Source of the DNA: Volvox africanus
Lineage: Eukaryota > Chlorophyta > Chlorophyceae > Chlamydomonadales > Volvocaceae
Direction of reading: 5' to 3'
DNA: 64,000 nucleotides
NCBI GenBank assembly: GCA_030268105.1
Contig: BSDZ01000008.1
Span: 4,898,001 to 4,962,000 of the forward strand
Shown here: in pieces, positions 11,720-25,096 of the stretch
Position numbering within the stretch: position 1 is the first letter of the stretch
How the letters are laid out: each line of letters begins with the position of its first letter
Position numbers and translations under genes: made by a program
Notes under the pieces: model-generated
The model's input: only the letters and a program-made list of their open reading frames with translations
Database searches by the model: none
What the model was told of the DNA's origin: nothing

Positions 11720-14700
11720 ATGAGTGCATCAGCCGCGCTACCAACGAGAACAAGAGCCCTGATTCTCCTTGCTATTCTTTCGACATGCTATCCCTGCGCG
11801 CACGCCGCTGAGCCGCAATCACCAAGTAGCAGCAACGGGACAACCGTCACAGGTAAGCACCGCAAGCCGACGCGGTAATATAGTTGTCCTGAGTAAATCA
11901 ACTTCAACTCATAAAGATTTCAATAATAAATACATATTAATAATAATTGAGTATTCACGTAAGTAATGATAATCTAACAATGACACCGTAATAAAAACGT
12001 AAAAAGGTGCGCACAGTATGTAAATATTACTGCTATTGCGACCAGCTATACGTTCTCTGCCGCTGCTGCGGAGATTGACTCAACCATGTGGGCCACTTGT
12101 TCCGTTACCGGCAGCTTTCTCCCGTTCATGGCTGCCTACGGCCCGGGGCGTCATCGTTTCCACCTCATCCTCTTTGTCCCTTCCTTCTCTCCTTGCTACC
12201 GTTACCAACCCAACCGTTTCCAGATGTTATTGATTATTAAGCATGTGCAGCAACCTCTTAACCCTTATCAGCTTTTTCCTTAAAGCCCTCGCCCTAGCCA
12301 CACGCCACAATGCAATCATTGCTTACCCCGGATTATATACCACCTCCCCGCTGTCCTCCCGCACCCGAACCCCTTGCCTTCGCCATTCTTTTTCTTGTCA
12401 GGAGTGGTGAGCATGCTCAGGTCATCTGTACCCAGCGGCCAAGATACGTTGGATGTGTACCTGCATCAGGATGACGGACGGATGTACCGCCTGTCGTTTT
12501 GCAACGACGTGGTTTCGGAGACTGACCTTGCCTCCAACGCCCGTGTGACGGTTACTTACAACCGAATCGAAGACGGCGTCATGTACTGCTGCCAAAAGCC
12601 CACCCTGGTTGATAATGGGAAGGCAGTGGGAGGGGCAGGGGGCCCCTCAGCTGTACGGCGGGAGCTGTTCGGTGCTACCATCACGACACCCACACGACCT
12701 TCATTCTTGATCTATGTCGTACGAATGTGCGGTTACTCGTTGGGCCCCGTAACAACGGCATCGGTGAGACATCAGGCAAAGCCGCTGTGGGTCCTGGCCT
12801 TAAGCACATGGGACTCAGGCCAAGCACTTAAGGGCGAGGGCGAGGGTTTACGGGCAGGAAAGGGAAACTCGTTTGGGTGATGCATTTTGGCGCTTTCGGT
12901 AACATCGTACCGCGTTCCCCCCCCCCTTTCCTCTTCCGCCATTTTCTTTACAGCCTTTCCATTCACCTTCAGAGTCGCATGAAAGCGAATGGAAAGGCTG
13001 TACATATATCTTACAGCACACTCATTAGCATAATATCCACTTGCACATCTGTGTTTACGTCTTCGGGCTCTGACTCTGACTCATGAGTGCTCCCCGCCAA
13101 AAGCAACTTTATGGTCTGCAACTTGTTTCCAATCGGTGTCAGTAAATCGGTGTTAGTAAAAGTTCGGCAACGTTGCTGGCCGGGCTTGGATGTATCTCTA
13201 CATTTCACGTAGGTACTCCGTAACCTTCCGAACGAACCCCGCTTTTGCTCTCTTTCACCCCTCCGTACAGAAAGTGTACGATTTCTTCTTCGGCAACAAT
13301 TCATCGTTATCCGGATACTACGATACATGTTCGTACAACCAGGTTGCCGTACAGCCTTCCCAAGTCAAGGTTGTTGAAGGCCTTGAGATTCCCTGCTCTG
13401 GGACTGTGACTTTGCCCTTCAGCTTTCCGTCCGGAAACTCCTTCACAACCGCTGATTGTGGCAACGATAATCTGCTGAAATGGCAATATTATTTGGATAC
13501 TCTTGCAGTGAGCAAAGGGATCGTTCCAACCGATTACCACCACAAGATCCTGTACCTGCCGTACGGTTACACGAACTTGCGTAAGTGTATTAACGTACAG
13601 ATTCGCTCGTGCGTTTTCCGTTTTGTCCTTTATTCTTCACTATTCGTCATTCGTTCCGTCGTCTCAAAGAGCTGAAGAGAGATGCCAGCACGGAGGGAAT
13701 GTAGGAAAGGCATTCCACAACCCCACCGACCCCAATTGCACCAAACCCAACGGCGCCGACCCAACGGCCCACTTGAACCTCCCATACCTACATACCATGC
13801 TTTTAATTTTACTGTATTGTTCTACATTGTACTGCAGGGTGTAACGGCTTTGCCGGGACGGCCTCTGTGGGGCCGTGGTTACGACAGTTGAGTCCGGTGA
13901 ATCGGTACGGCACCGGTCTCATCTGGATGTCCGGGAACGTGGTTAACAACATCGAGTTGTTGTTCCACGAGGTTGGACACACGCTGGGTATGGCCCACGC
14001 CGACATCCCTGGAGGTTGCGACCTTGTCGACCAGTGCGATCACACTTGTCCTATGGGGGCGACCGGGGGCCAGGGCATCCGATGCATGAACGCGCCGCAT
14101 CTGTGGCAGGTACGAATGTACGGATGTACGGATGTATGGATGACGTTCAGAGGTATTCTCAATGGTATTCTCATTATTATGTATGTATTCCATCATGATG
14201 ACTTTTTATTCGACACGCTGCCTCGAAAAGGCCTGTATGTAGTCTTTGTCTGTAGGGCAGGCATCTGGCCGTACAAACGCAACATGAGTATTTGATTCAA
14301 TGCCAATGCCCCACTCTCAGCCCAAATACAATACATCACATCTCATTTCAGATTTTCAAAGTATCTTGATCCGGCTGTGTCTTTCACAACTCTTGTTCCG
14401 TACAGCTTGGATGGAGTCAACCCATGCTTCGGCTGGGCGATGTTGATTTGCCGTACGGTATCAACATGCAAATACAGATCCCGCTGCAGCTGACCACCAA
14501 GGACAGCTACGTCGTGATTTCAAACCTCACCGGTTTGACCGGTACGACCTCCATGTACTTCGCCGCGCGAATGAACGTCGCACCGTACGAGCTGCCGTAC
14601 TCCGTCCGCGACAACGGCAAGCCGTTTATTGTCGTACATACTTACAGCGGCACGTCGGCGTCCGCCTACACGACCACGAAGCTGCTGGCTGACGTGTCGC

Positions 14701-15722
14701 TTGGCAGTACATTCGTACATGCCACCACGGGTGTGGTGATTAAGTTCTCTAGATGGAGTCCGGACGGTACCGGGGCAACGGTGCTGTTCTGCCGAAGGTC
14801 CGCAGTGAGGGAAGCTGTCTGCGGCGACGGCAGAGACGACGATTGCGACTTTCTGCCCGACGAGCTGGATCCGGATTGTGCTGGATCCCTTGGAGGCACT
14901 GGCGTCCAGCCGCCTCCACCACCGCCGCCAACGCTGCTCGTACGAAGCCCTCCACCTCCATCGCCGCCCCCGCCGCCGGTTCAGATGCCCCCGCAGCCTC
15001 CCCCGCCGCCACCGGTGCGCAGTCCGCCGCCAACACCTGTACGTAGCCCGCCGCGAACGCCACCGGCAGCTCGGAATCTTGTGCATCCGCAGACCCCGCA
15101 ACTACCCAGCCCGCTACAGCTGCCGGCGCCGTTGCCGCCTGTCTCGCCGCTGCCGCCACAGGCGCCGAGCCCGCCACCGCCGCCATTGACTCCCAACTTA
15201 CCGTCGCCGCCACCACCACCCCCACCCCCGCCACCACCGCCGCTATCACCGCCACCGGAATCGCCGCCACCAGCCTCACCGGATTCCCCCCCGCCGTCGC
15301 CATCTCCTCCACCTCCAACTCGCCGGGTTCGACCACCGCCACTGCCGCCTCCGCAGCCGCCGTCCTCGCCGCCGTCCTCTCCACTGCCACGCCGCTTGCG
15401 GAAGCCGCCGCCACTACCACCGCTTGAGCCATCTTCTCCGCCGCCCCCATCCGTTCCGCCACCGCCGCCGCCACCTACAAGCCCCCCGCCGCCGCCGCCG
15501 CCGTCTCCACGGCCGCCGCCCCGCCGCAGGCCGCCGCCGCCGCCATCTCCAATGCCCTCACCCCTTCCGCCATCCCCTCGCCCTTTTCTCCCTTCACCGC
15601 CGTCACCCCGCCCGCCTTCGCCATCTCCTCCTCCCCGACCGCCGCCGAAAATCCGTTCGCCGCCCCCGTCGCCGCCATCAGCTTCGCTGCAGCAGTGGCA
15701 AAACAGCAGGCGCCTTCGGTAA
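11720..15722 (+). CDS. Secreted M11 (gametolysin-type) zinc metallopeptidase with Pro-rich C-terminal tail
   Basis: Exons 11720-11852, 12402-12763, 13271-13580, 13838-14109 and 14406-15722 join in frame to 797 codons. ATG 11720 opens a signal peptide (basic start, then ALILLAILSTCYPCAHAA). The middle matches the M11 fold: the RMCGYS segment, YYDTCSYNQ, then HEVGHTLGMAHAD, the HExxHxxGxxH zinc site with catalytic Glu, followed by DHTCPMG (Met-turn) and LGWSQP. After the protease domain comes CGDGRDDDCD...DELDPDC, an Asp/Cys-rich putative metal-binding motif often fused to secreted proteins. The final roughly 270 residues are PPPSP/PPPPP-rich, like hydroxyproline-rich pherophorin or cell-wall modules. 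The family cleaves Hyp-rich cell-wall and matrix proteins (gametolysin; the Volvox VMPs, some of which carry QExxH; this copy has HExxH). Likely extracellular. It stands alone, about 1.65 kb after the ARM stop. Confidence 0.88.
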
Positions 15723-18700
15723 TCCCGCTCGTTGCACCCAACCCTAAGTCCACACCAAGTCCGGGTCCCACGTGAGGATCCAGCTGGGGAGAGGGTCTTG
15801 CAGCTGACTAAGTACGGCAGCAAAAAGCAGCTGTCTTCCATTATGGCATCAGTATAGGTTCCCTGGCTAGGGTCTGCTCCACATATCGACTGGGATATGA
15901 CAGCGGTTGGGTGATGAAGAGCTTCACAACGAACGAGCGCGGTGTGTATGTGTGTATGTGTGTATGTGTATGTTCGTGTCTTAAAGAATGGACCCGAACA
16001 CAACTTTTGTATTTTAATGGTCTTTAAACCTTTTGAGGGATAGCAAAGCTTCAGAAGCGATGTGATGTACATATGGAGCCATATATATTGGCAAACATAC
16101 TTGGTACTACATAGCTACCTAGCTAAATGGTATCTTGAGATATTTAGGACACAGACACTCCTGACACTATGGTGGTGCTGACGACATCATCATTGCCTAT
16201 TGATATCTTATTTATCAACTGATGACGGCAGGCTTATTCTGCACATTTGGCAGATTGATGATGTTTTGGAGGCTTTAGAACGTCATTCTTTCATTCAACG
16301 GCTGCTGACTGCTATATAGCATGGGCAAGCATCCAACCTCACCTTTGAGATGGATAAATATATCTTTTGGATCAGCTGGGAGATAGATTGGCTGGAGCGT
16401 TGCTGGCTGGAGCTGACAGATAGAATCGTGATTGCTTGGTTTTGCGATCCGGCCTGCGTACGACATACGGCTAGATAGGGCATACCAGGGTTATGTGCTA
16501 TCTGGCTACACGTAGGGGTCATTCGGACGGCACCCCTTAAGCGACCTTCGTATTGTCCCTGGACGATCCGCGCACGCACGCAGACATTGCTGCTGACAGC
16601 GCTGCGGCGTTTTCATCACTATTTTCCGATTTAACCGGATGGATGGATAGATCAGAGCACCGCTGGTGTTGGTTAGTTTGCCAACAATACGAATGGATAA
16701 TATGAGCACGCATGCACGCATTGTAATGCATATTGCGTGGATAATGGACGTACAGTTTTACGTAATGAACATACGGCCGATTAATCGTGCGGTGTGATGG
16801 AGGTGCAGTTGTACGTAGCGGACAGGTAAAATTGTACATAATGGACGGAGAGGTACAGTTATGCATTGCACAGCAAATTGTGAACCGCGAGATGCGTACA
16901 AGTCAACGCGTTGAGAGCGTTCGGGGGAGGGATGGATGTGATGTCCGTCTTTGGGTAGGTCGTTTGGGTTCGTTATCTCAAGACGTCCGAATGAATGAAG
17001 AATTATCCTCCTCGGCTTTGCGTGGGGCGGGACGCGACGGTGAAGCGAGGGATGGTGGATAGGAAGATGTTGTCGGATGTCGACGATGCGTGGAGAGACA
17101 CTGGGTACGGTTTTACGGTTTCCTCAATGTTCTTTCGCTTTCACGTCCTGCTGAGCGACGCCTATCCTGATGGCACTTGTCGTACTGTGCAACCGGGCAT
17201 GTGCACTCAGCCAGCGGAAGATCTTAAACGACGTGGCTCGTGCTGTTCGTATTGTTTTGAACGGTGCTCTCCGGTACTGTCCGTATGCGGGAGATCTTGG
17301 GTGGGGCCGAAGTGGTGATGGTACGTGGTGGTAGTTGTTCTTGTTCTTGTGGTGTTGGTGTTGGTGCTTTCATTCGCCAAATAGTCAGAGAACGCGTTTT
17401 AAGGGTTTGAGTGTGTGATTGTGTGTGTGTGCATACGGGGGGAAGGGAGGGACGGACGGAGGAAGGGTGGAAGGGAGCAACAGGGGTAGACACGAACAGA
17501 CAACGCCCCCCTAGTGTCGGAAGCTTAACTCACTTAATGGTTCAGGTAGGCGCGGGGTCAGTTTGTGCCCCCTTTGCGAAATAATACGACTTCAGTTTGT
17601 ATGTGGGGCCGAAGAAGCACGCGCTAAGCAACGTCGTCCGAATGTAAACGTCCCTTGGGTGTCTCAACCACTGCAGGACGCGGCAGGTCAACACAAACCA
17701 CCACGTGCATCCTCATCAGACCCATGTAGCCGGGCCCATGTGCGCATGTCCCTTTGGTGGTATGTCGATATCGTTAACCAACATGCATAGATACCACCTA
17801 TTGTGTTAACGACAACGTAGACCAGCGTCAGGTGGTGCATCATAACTACATATAATTTTTGTGGCGATCGGAAAATGAAGATGAGAGAAGAGGTGATAGC
17901 ATGTAATGGAATTATGGAAGAACGGATCTGAGGTGAGGTTATAATGGCTGCGGTCATGAGTATGCGTAATCAGCGTAGACAGGAGCGACAAAACCCAACA
18001 GCCTCTGCTCCTTACACCGGTGAAGATAAGACCATCTATACATATCTGCCTGCCCCCGTACCGCGTAATCGTGAAGGCAGGGAGAGATGTGACAATTCAC
18101 TCTTCCCAGTGCCAGGCAGACAGCAACTTAACTTAAAAATTTATGAGGACTTATATACCGTGAGGCGTCAACACGCTTAATTGGCTGCGTCGGCCCGCGT
18201 GTAAGCATCTCTAGGACCGATCAGCAGCAACAGACATATCGGATGCTATTCGCCACCCGCAGACACCCTAGCCCCTGCCCTAATACTGCGAGGGGCTATC
18301 AACAAGGTGCAGTCCTGTTGTTGTGGCTCCGAAGAAAGTCCAGCACAGCACCGGTCGCCATTCATCTGCTCCCCGAGCTGCATCCGGCCCGTCGCCAGAC
18401 ATGCATCTTACACCACCACACCACATCTTACTCCACCGGTTCTGTATGTCAATGCGCAGTGCTCCGTGGCAGCCTGGTGAATGCACCGCGCTGCGTCCGT
18501 CCGTCCGTCCGTGTATGTGGCCACCAGCTAGCCTTACTTACCCATCAAGGGTCCGGTGCAGTCGTTACTGAACGGCGGCAACCACTAACCTCAATCCCCA
18601 ATCCCCAACCCGCAGGAGCCATATCATCACACGGGGTAAAACCACGGTGTACTACTCGCAACATACCACGTATAGCCTGCAATATGCACCTGCGTGTGTT

Positions 18701-18930
18701 TTGCATGCGTGACACTCTTACTCTGCAGCTGCCTTCATTCGTCGCCCATTTACCAATGCCGCCTAGTCCTGATTGCGAAACGTGATATGACGCCACAGCC
18801 ATCTTCAGCCGCCCCATCACATGCACCCGATTGCTGCCTACCTATCTAGCTTTCTAGCCATCAATGACCAGTTATCACGAGATTTACACAGCTCCGCCCC
18901 GACGTCCTTTCCGCATACATGAACCCCTGC
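15723..18930. other. Intergenic, no supported gene
   Basis: A GTATGTGT-type microsatellite lies at about 15942-15973. A TGTAA at 16732-16736 is a distant candidate poly(A) signal for the metallopeptidase. Open frames at 16995-17318 and 18243-18785 show no recognisable domain or paired splice sites and are not called. The right end probably includes the 3' UTR of the - strand MYND gene; TGTAA on that strand occurs at 18407-18411 and at 18884-18888. Confidence 0.45.
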
Positions 18931-21900
18931 CTAACCGCATCCCCGGCCACTCTCCAACCTGCTGCTGCCGTGGCCCCCGGCCCCACGCACCACCTCAGGC
19001 CCCGGTCCCGCCCCCTGCGACATTTTCCCACACATCTCCTGGTGGCCCCCGTGCTTCCAGTGCACCCACTGGCATTCCGCGCCACAGTACGACACTGCCC
19101 TGCAGCGGCGGCACGTATGGGTAAGCTGCAGGCTGGAATCACTCGGCCTTTTCAGGTTCGTGCAGCTCGGGTTACTGCAGCCAGAGGGCAAGGTCGCCAG
19201 GCCGGAGGGCGCAAAGGACGGAGCCATCCACAGCAACAAGCCAATACCCTTCGCAGTCGCAATTGCCTATGCGTACAGCTCGCTGGATTTCCGCGGCCCA
19301 GACTGACGTGACTCAGGAGACGGGATGCTGTCTGAAGATACGACCGGGTCCACCAGAGGTCACGCAGAATTTGTAGCGATCGCAGCAGTCGCAAGATTGA
19401 GAACGAGCCCAACGGCCCGCCGTGCGTTGTATCGACTTTGCCGTGTTGTGCGAGCGTGTTGATTACCACGTCGTCCGCCGGCAGCTCACCGTTCGGAAGC
19501 CTTTCGTCGAAATCGGCACGGAAAGCACCACGCAGTCGTTTGCGAACTGCACCAGCGCCAACATAGGGACAATTGACATCTGCGAATCGAGGCTCCCGCT
19601 GCCAGCAGCCATCCGACCACGTAAGTGTCGCAGTGCTAACCTGACCAGACTGGGCACTTGCAACTCCTCCAGCAGCAGCAGCCGAATGCTGTCGGCACTA
19701 AGTTGCCCCAACTTACGGCTATGGCCACCTGCGCTGCAACACGACGCACCAGGCTGCTGCTGTGTTGGAAAAGACTGTGGCTGCGATTGATGCTCGCCTT
19801 GGCATGTTGTTTCTGTTGATGCGGTTGAGTTGATGGTGTTGGAAGCTCGCCAGGCGTCCAGTTCTGCCTCTTCCAACGCCATGACATATGCTTGCGTCAG
19901 GGAAGGTATCCATGCCATTACCGTACGTACCTGCGCCATCGCAAAATAGGTCATTATAAACGAAGCCGGCGGCTCCTGCTGCAGCTGGCCTAGGGCGGTT
20001 TGCGCCATGAGGGGGAGCCATTGCTGTGCGATGCGCCATACCATGTACACCAGCTGCCGACTCGGCATGGCATTCCTCAGCAGCGACGCGAAATCATCGC
20101 CGTCATCGTCTTTGTTGCTGTTTACGCCACCGCTGTCACTGCTGCCATCCCCAACGTCGCAAGCAATAATGCGGGGAACACAGGCACCGTCCCCAACAGC
20201 GCCGTCCGTCGGCCTGGCACATGTTGTCTTCAACTGCGGAGTGCCGTTTACTTGCGGGATCTGAGGAGCCCTCTCGCCGGTCAAAACAGCGCTAGATTCC
20301 GGAGCGGCCGCTGCGGCCGCTGCGGCTGTCGGTTGAGCACCGCTGTTTTCTCCTTGATGCGCACAGGGGTTCCGGAGCTAACACCCGGATAGCAAAATGA
20401 GCTCAGCATGTCAAGCAGGTGTAACATCGGCTGCTTTTCGAGGAAGTTTGCCAGTTTTTCCGGACTCAGCTCATCGAGCAGCCTTGACGTGCGCATCCCA
20501 TCACCATGACAGGAGGCGTCACCATGATTGCCTCTGGTGGCTGTGTGGCTGTCACAGCCGCTGAAAAGCCGCCGCCGCAGCTTCGTGGCCGTCGATATCA
20601 AGGAGGCCAACTGCACTGGCTCGCCATAAGCAAGTAGCATTCCAAACCGTGGCCAAGGGCCGTACAGCAAGGTCAAGGTGTGGCACGGTTCGGTTCCGAG
20701 CCGGTTCTGTGCCCGCACCCCACGCTCCAGGAGGGAAATGACGCCAGATGACAGGGCGCACAGGAAATCGCGCGATAATGATGGTCGGGACGACGTCTGC
20801 GGCCCGAGGCGAACAGGGACGGAGGTCATCATTGATTTGGCAAGCGTGGAGGGATTCGGCCACTATGCAGCCAGGTACTGCGGAAAATCGTCGCAGAAGG
20901 CTTGGGTGATAACAAATACCAAGGCAGGAGAAATATGTCACCACCTCCTTCTTCCGAGAGATCATTTCATTCTGCAGGAATCTGTATGAAACGGGCATAT
21001 ATCTGGCAGTCCCTAACTCAGATAGATAAGATAATCATGCATATCCCACAACAGCCTAAACCTTCTTAACACGGATGTAGTTTTGCTTGGCGCGGTCGAA
21101 TTTTCGTTTCCCGGAAGTGGGTTCGGCAAATAGGGCGCTGCTAGCTATAATAATGAAAAAAGTTGCAAGCCGGGAAACCAGGAATATAGCTGGGGATACA
21201 GGCATTGTGTCTTACTGTGGAACAGTTTAAAATCATATAGGCATATTGACGCCTGGGATTACGTTTTAGCAAGTTCAGGCACGGTAAACGGCTGGAGTGT
21301 CCAAAGACTCATTTTGGGTTTTGTTCTTCCGTGACTAAGAGTAAACCCTAGGATTTTACAGACACATTCAACTACCGCATAGCAAATAGGTACGAATCCA
21401 TTCATTTGCCTTGCTGATCCATGTCATGTGCAGCAGCACATACAGATGATCAAATGTTATTTTTCTGTCTTCGTGTCACTCCCGACGAAACCCCTCACCG
21501 TTATCCAGCGGTATAGACGCTCCAAGCTCCACCAGCCGCATGTGCAAACGAACCTGGATATCGTCAAGCTCAACCAGGTCCATCATCCTATGGACTGCTC
21601 GAGCCACCAGACCCCAGAACTCCCGATCCAGAGCATCTCCCCACATACGCCGCGGTGCACTGCCAATCGCCGTCATTTGCCGTTGCGCTGCTTCTTCCCT
21701 ATTCAGTTTCCGCTGTTGGTGGTCTAGTTTGTGCTGTAGCTGGTCTAGTTGCTGCTGTACCTGCTGTACCTTATCTAGCCCCTGCTTGTGAAGCTGCTGT
21801 AGGCCCTGCTCTGTCCGCCGCAGTTGTAGCTGCTGCAGCTGTGTGCGCCTCCGAGCGCCCTGAGCGAACTCAAGGAAACCACCGCTAGCTGACCACAACT

Positions 21901-23670
21901 GAAAGCCAATATCTGGAACGCCTGCGCTTCTGCCTCCCCTCTCTGCCGCTGCTGGCGAGGTTGACGTTGAGAAATGAGATCAGCTGCTGCAGCTGTCACC
22001 ATCCGCAGCGCCCGGAAGCTAAGTTTAAGGACCACAGCGGTGCTGAATAGCGGAAACTGAACCGACAGCAAATTAACCGCATCCCAGGATGCAAAGGACC
22101 ACATCAAACAATGAAACGCCTCGCTGCTGTATCTGCCGCCGCTTACGCCTCTGCCGTCGGCCCTCGCCCCTCGAGCTCGCTCCAGCAATCCATCCGCCGC
22201 CAGCGAGTCATCTTCAAGGCCGTAACTGGGACCTCCATCGAGTGCAGCCAGCTGCGATACAATATATGCGATTCCGAACTGCAGGTTGGTTCCGGATAAC
22301 AATGTTTGGAGCAAATCGTATCCCTGGTACTTGTCAAGGACGCCAGCTTTACAACTGTCGCTGCCTTTGCTGCCGCCGCCTAGCTCTTGATCGCTGCCTG
22401 ATGGCGCTCCGCTGCCAGTGCTGCCGCTAAAGATGCTTCCACCGACCTTGTGATCCATGGAGCACCTAATTAGCAAGCCAACGACACTCAATACACGGCA
22501 CAGCGGTGTCTCCGGCATCATTATCGAGTCCCCTGTTGCTAATGCATCAATGGTCGTCGTCGACGACACCGTCGGAGGGAGGAATGCCGTCTGAAGCTGT
22601 TCGATAGGAAGCAGTAGAGAACGCACACAGTATTCCACCACGCTTCTGTCCACGACCGCTTGCACCAAGTCCTGCATGACCCTCTGGCGGGTTCGAGTGT
22701 CAAAGGTGCCTGAAACAGCTGCGGCGAGAGAGGCTGCCATCCAGATCTGGCGGCCTGAGACTATCGCACGGCAGGAAGGGACGCGTTATGACGCCCAGAA
22801 ACTCAGCTATAATGCTATTTTAGTTCAACACCGTATTGCGCACTATCATGAATTCCATTTTTTTGTTATTAGCACATATCGTGATACGGCAACTTAAGCA
22901 GCTGACTCAGCGGTCCATTCCGTGCAGCAGCCAGCAAGGCACTGGTCGTCTTGGGGAAACCCATTTCCGCCAGCAGCTGGGCCATGGACAGTGTTGCGTC
23001 TTGCACCTGAGCATAGCCATGGATGACAGAAGATTCAAACATCTTAACTCCCATGCTGTAATAGACCAATCTGCCCATGCTGTGGTGCAGCGTCACAACA
23101 ACTTTCCATTCCCGGGGTCCACAGGAAGTGGAGAGTAGACCGCGGGTTGCCACCGCAAGCAACAGCAGAAATGACGCGCGGCTTTCCAGGGGACCCCAAA
23201 GCAAATTTCAGAGGCGGAAGAGCCCGGTGTCGTGGGGCGGGGCATTGACAAACTTCTTCACGAGCAATCGGCAGCAGAAGATGCCCTAGACACAACGTCG
23301 GACGGCCACATCCCCTCGGGAAATAACTGTAGAACTGCCGCAATATCCTGCAACTCATCAATAAGAAGCTCTGATCGACTTCTCGATGGTGAACGCGGCA
23401 TTCTAGGTATTTGATGATGCGCTGAAGCAGCGGCAGCAGCAGCAACAGCAGCAACAGCATTGAGGCGGGGCGGACGTGGCGCCATTCCCGAAGGTCTTTA
23501 CTGTAGACCAATGACGCAATCGGCAACCCGACATATATCACTGTCTTCTGGTTGGGAAGATCATACCTAACCAAGATTTTAATTCCGTCCTCAATAATAC
23601 GGTACTCGGTTTCGCAGTGTCTCTGCCAAAACCTTGTCGCGTACTTCCACACACTTCCTTGAGAAGCCAA
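18931..23670 (-). CDS. MYND zinc-finger protein, multi-exon, structure partly resolved
   Basis: The last exon (about 19266-18931, after a CGCATAG acceptor, TAG stop) encodes a C-terminal MYND finger: CSNPSCTN, then CRRC-x4-YCGAEC-x3-HWKHGGHQEMC, with all expected Cys/His ligands. MYND fingers bind proline-rich partner peptides and often sit in transcriptional regulators or methyltransferases; no SET domain is seen. Upstream coding blocks on the same strand: about 20284-19487 (Asp/Ala-rich, then RQLVYMVWRIAQQWLPLMAQ), about 20860-20290 (SLSRDFLCALSSGVISLLERG), about 21898-21480 (a Gln-rich coiled coil around HKQGLDKVQQVQQQLDQLQ), 22754-21900, and about 23670-22870. A MYND finger after a long helical N-terminus is frequent in large volvocine families. 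Exon borders and the start are unresolved: in-frame stops between blocks require introns I could not all place. MYND identity is firm; the gene extent is tentative. Confidence 0.55.
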
Positions 23671-25096
23671 ATTGGCTTTCCATTACAGGACTGCAGCAGG
23701 GCTGCTAAGTTATATAATAGTCGATTGGATATTAACACCTGATCTCTCAGGAAGATAGTCAAGGAAACAGGTGAGGAGCAAATTACTAAGCAAATCCTTA
23801 GTTAACAAGTGTACACCTGAACTCAACCTGTCGGCTTGATTGTGATTTGCAGAATATCTGCTGGGGCCTTATTTCCAACCGCCCAACGAATGTCTTTCAG
23901 GTAAAGGGCATGCATGATGAATCTCGATCAAGCTCATCCAGAAGCGTAAGATTGGTCAATAATACAACATACAACCTTCTAGCCAAGTTATGAGTTCACT
24001 TAAGATGATAAGTTCGTAACGTGGTAAGAGACTAAGAGTGTTGGTCGGTAGCCAGTAGAACGGCTGGGATGACGTGCTCGATGGGCAACCTTCCTAGCCT
24101 CTGATGACTTCAGCCCAGGGGCTCCAAACCAGCAAGGAAAAACCGCATCCACTACCTACTCGCACTTTCGCGGCAAAATACGTGAAACATAGTAATGTTT
24201 CTACGTGGGCGGGTCAGTGCCGGATCCCCCAGCCCTACTTTCAAACCTGGAGTAAGCATGGAATCGACCATGAAAGCCAGTGTCAAATGTACACTTATTG
24301 GATGTATCCCAGATGCCACGACTTCGCAACTTGTAACTGGCGGATGCTCCGGTCTGCACCAATCAGTCATGTGTGCCATCAAGACATCAATTGACCAAAT
24401 TGCCGACCATGTGTTACAGGAGGTTAGTTCTTCGCTAGACGCCCGCTAACCTTGACAGCTAGCGGGACATCTCCACCCAATCAACTTCGGCACTAAATGG
24501 GTTCAATGGCTTCCTCAGCGCTCACCACGCACCAGCGTCCTCCCAGCAGCACAAGCGAAATAGCTAGCTACCGGATCAACGGCGCAAACAATTCTGCTCC
24601 CTCCAATCAGTTCACAAGCCGCGATGATCACGTCCTCCACGATACACCGACAAGGGATGACCCGCTAGCTGTAGGAAGAAAGAAGAATCCAGAACTCTGG
24701 GGGCAACTGTTATCTCGGATTCCTCTACCCGCCTGGCGACGACAGGCAACCCGTTGTCCCAATACGTAAGTCACGGTAGGTCCAAGAGACAAAATCAAGC
24801 CCTGAATCTTGTCAAAGTCACAACCACACACCTGCGCTCCCTGAAAGTAAAAGATCTCCACCAACAAGTCTGACCCTAACTCCACTCTTCACAGCGCAAT
24901 GCGCCTGAACGTAATGTATAGCATGGAAAAGCACCGCAACCTGCAATCCACCATAGCCTACTAGCATGGTTGGAAAGCGAACGATTTTTCCGCCATCCTT
25001 GCCAAACACAGTTCCGTCTCTAAAGTCGTCACAGAATGCAACCTGACCTAAGGGCAATGGACCCGAAATACTATTAGCCTTACGATGAAGGAAAAA
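23671..25096. other. Intergenic between MYND and WSC/LamG genes
   Basis: Open frames at 24104-24394 and 24497-24769 (+) have no recognisable domain. On the - strand, 25057-24950 encodes a stretch (QVAFCDDFRDGTVFGKDGG) faintly resembling the end of a LamG module; it may be a decayed module fragment or 3' UTR of the WSC gene. Otherwise I see nothing. Confidence 0.4.

Noticed and set aside
14749..16072. Long Gly/Ala-rich - strand open frames
   Set aside because: Antisense shadow of the Pro-rich exon of the metallopeptidase.
16780..16880. Short recurring GTACAGTT/GTACATAATGGA-like words as a mobile-element end
   Set aside because: Copies are too short and degenerate to define an element or duplication.
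18243..18785. 180-codon + frame
   Set aside because: Lies in the probable 3' flank of the - strand MYND gene; composition and lack of domains argue against coding.
24818..25057. Extra terminal exon of the - strand WSC/LamG gene
   Set aside because: The stop at 25097 lies at the position homologous to the stop of the paralogue, so no further exon is needed; the faint LamG resemblance is noted only.
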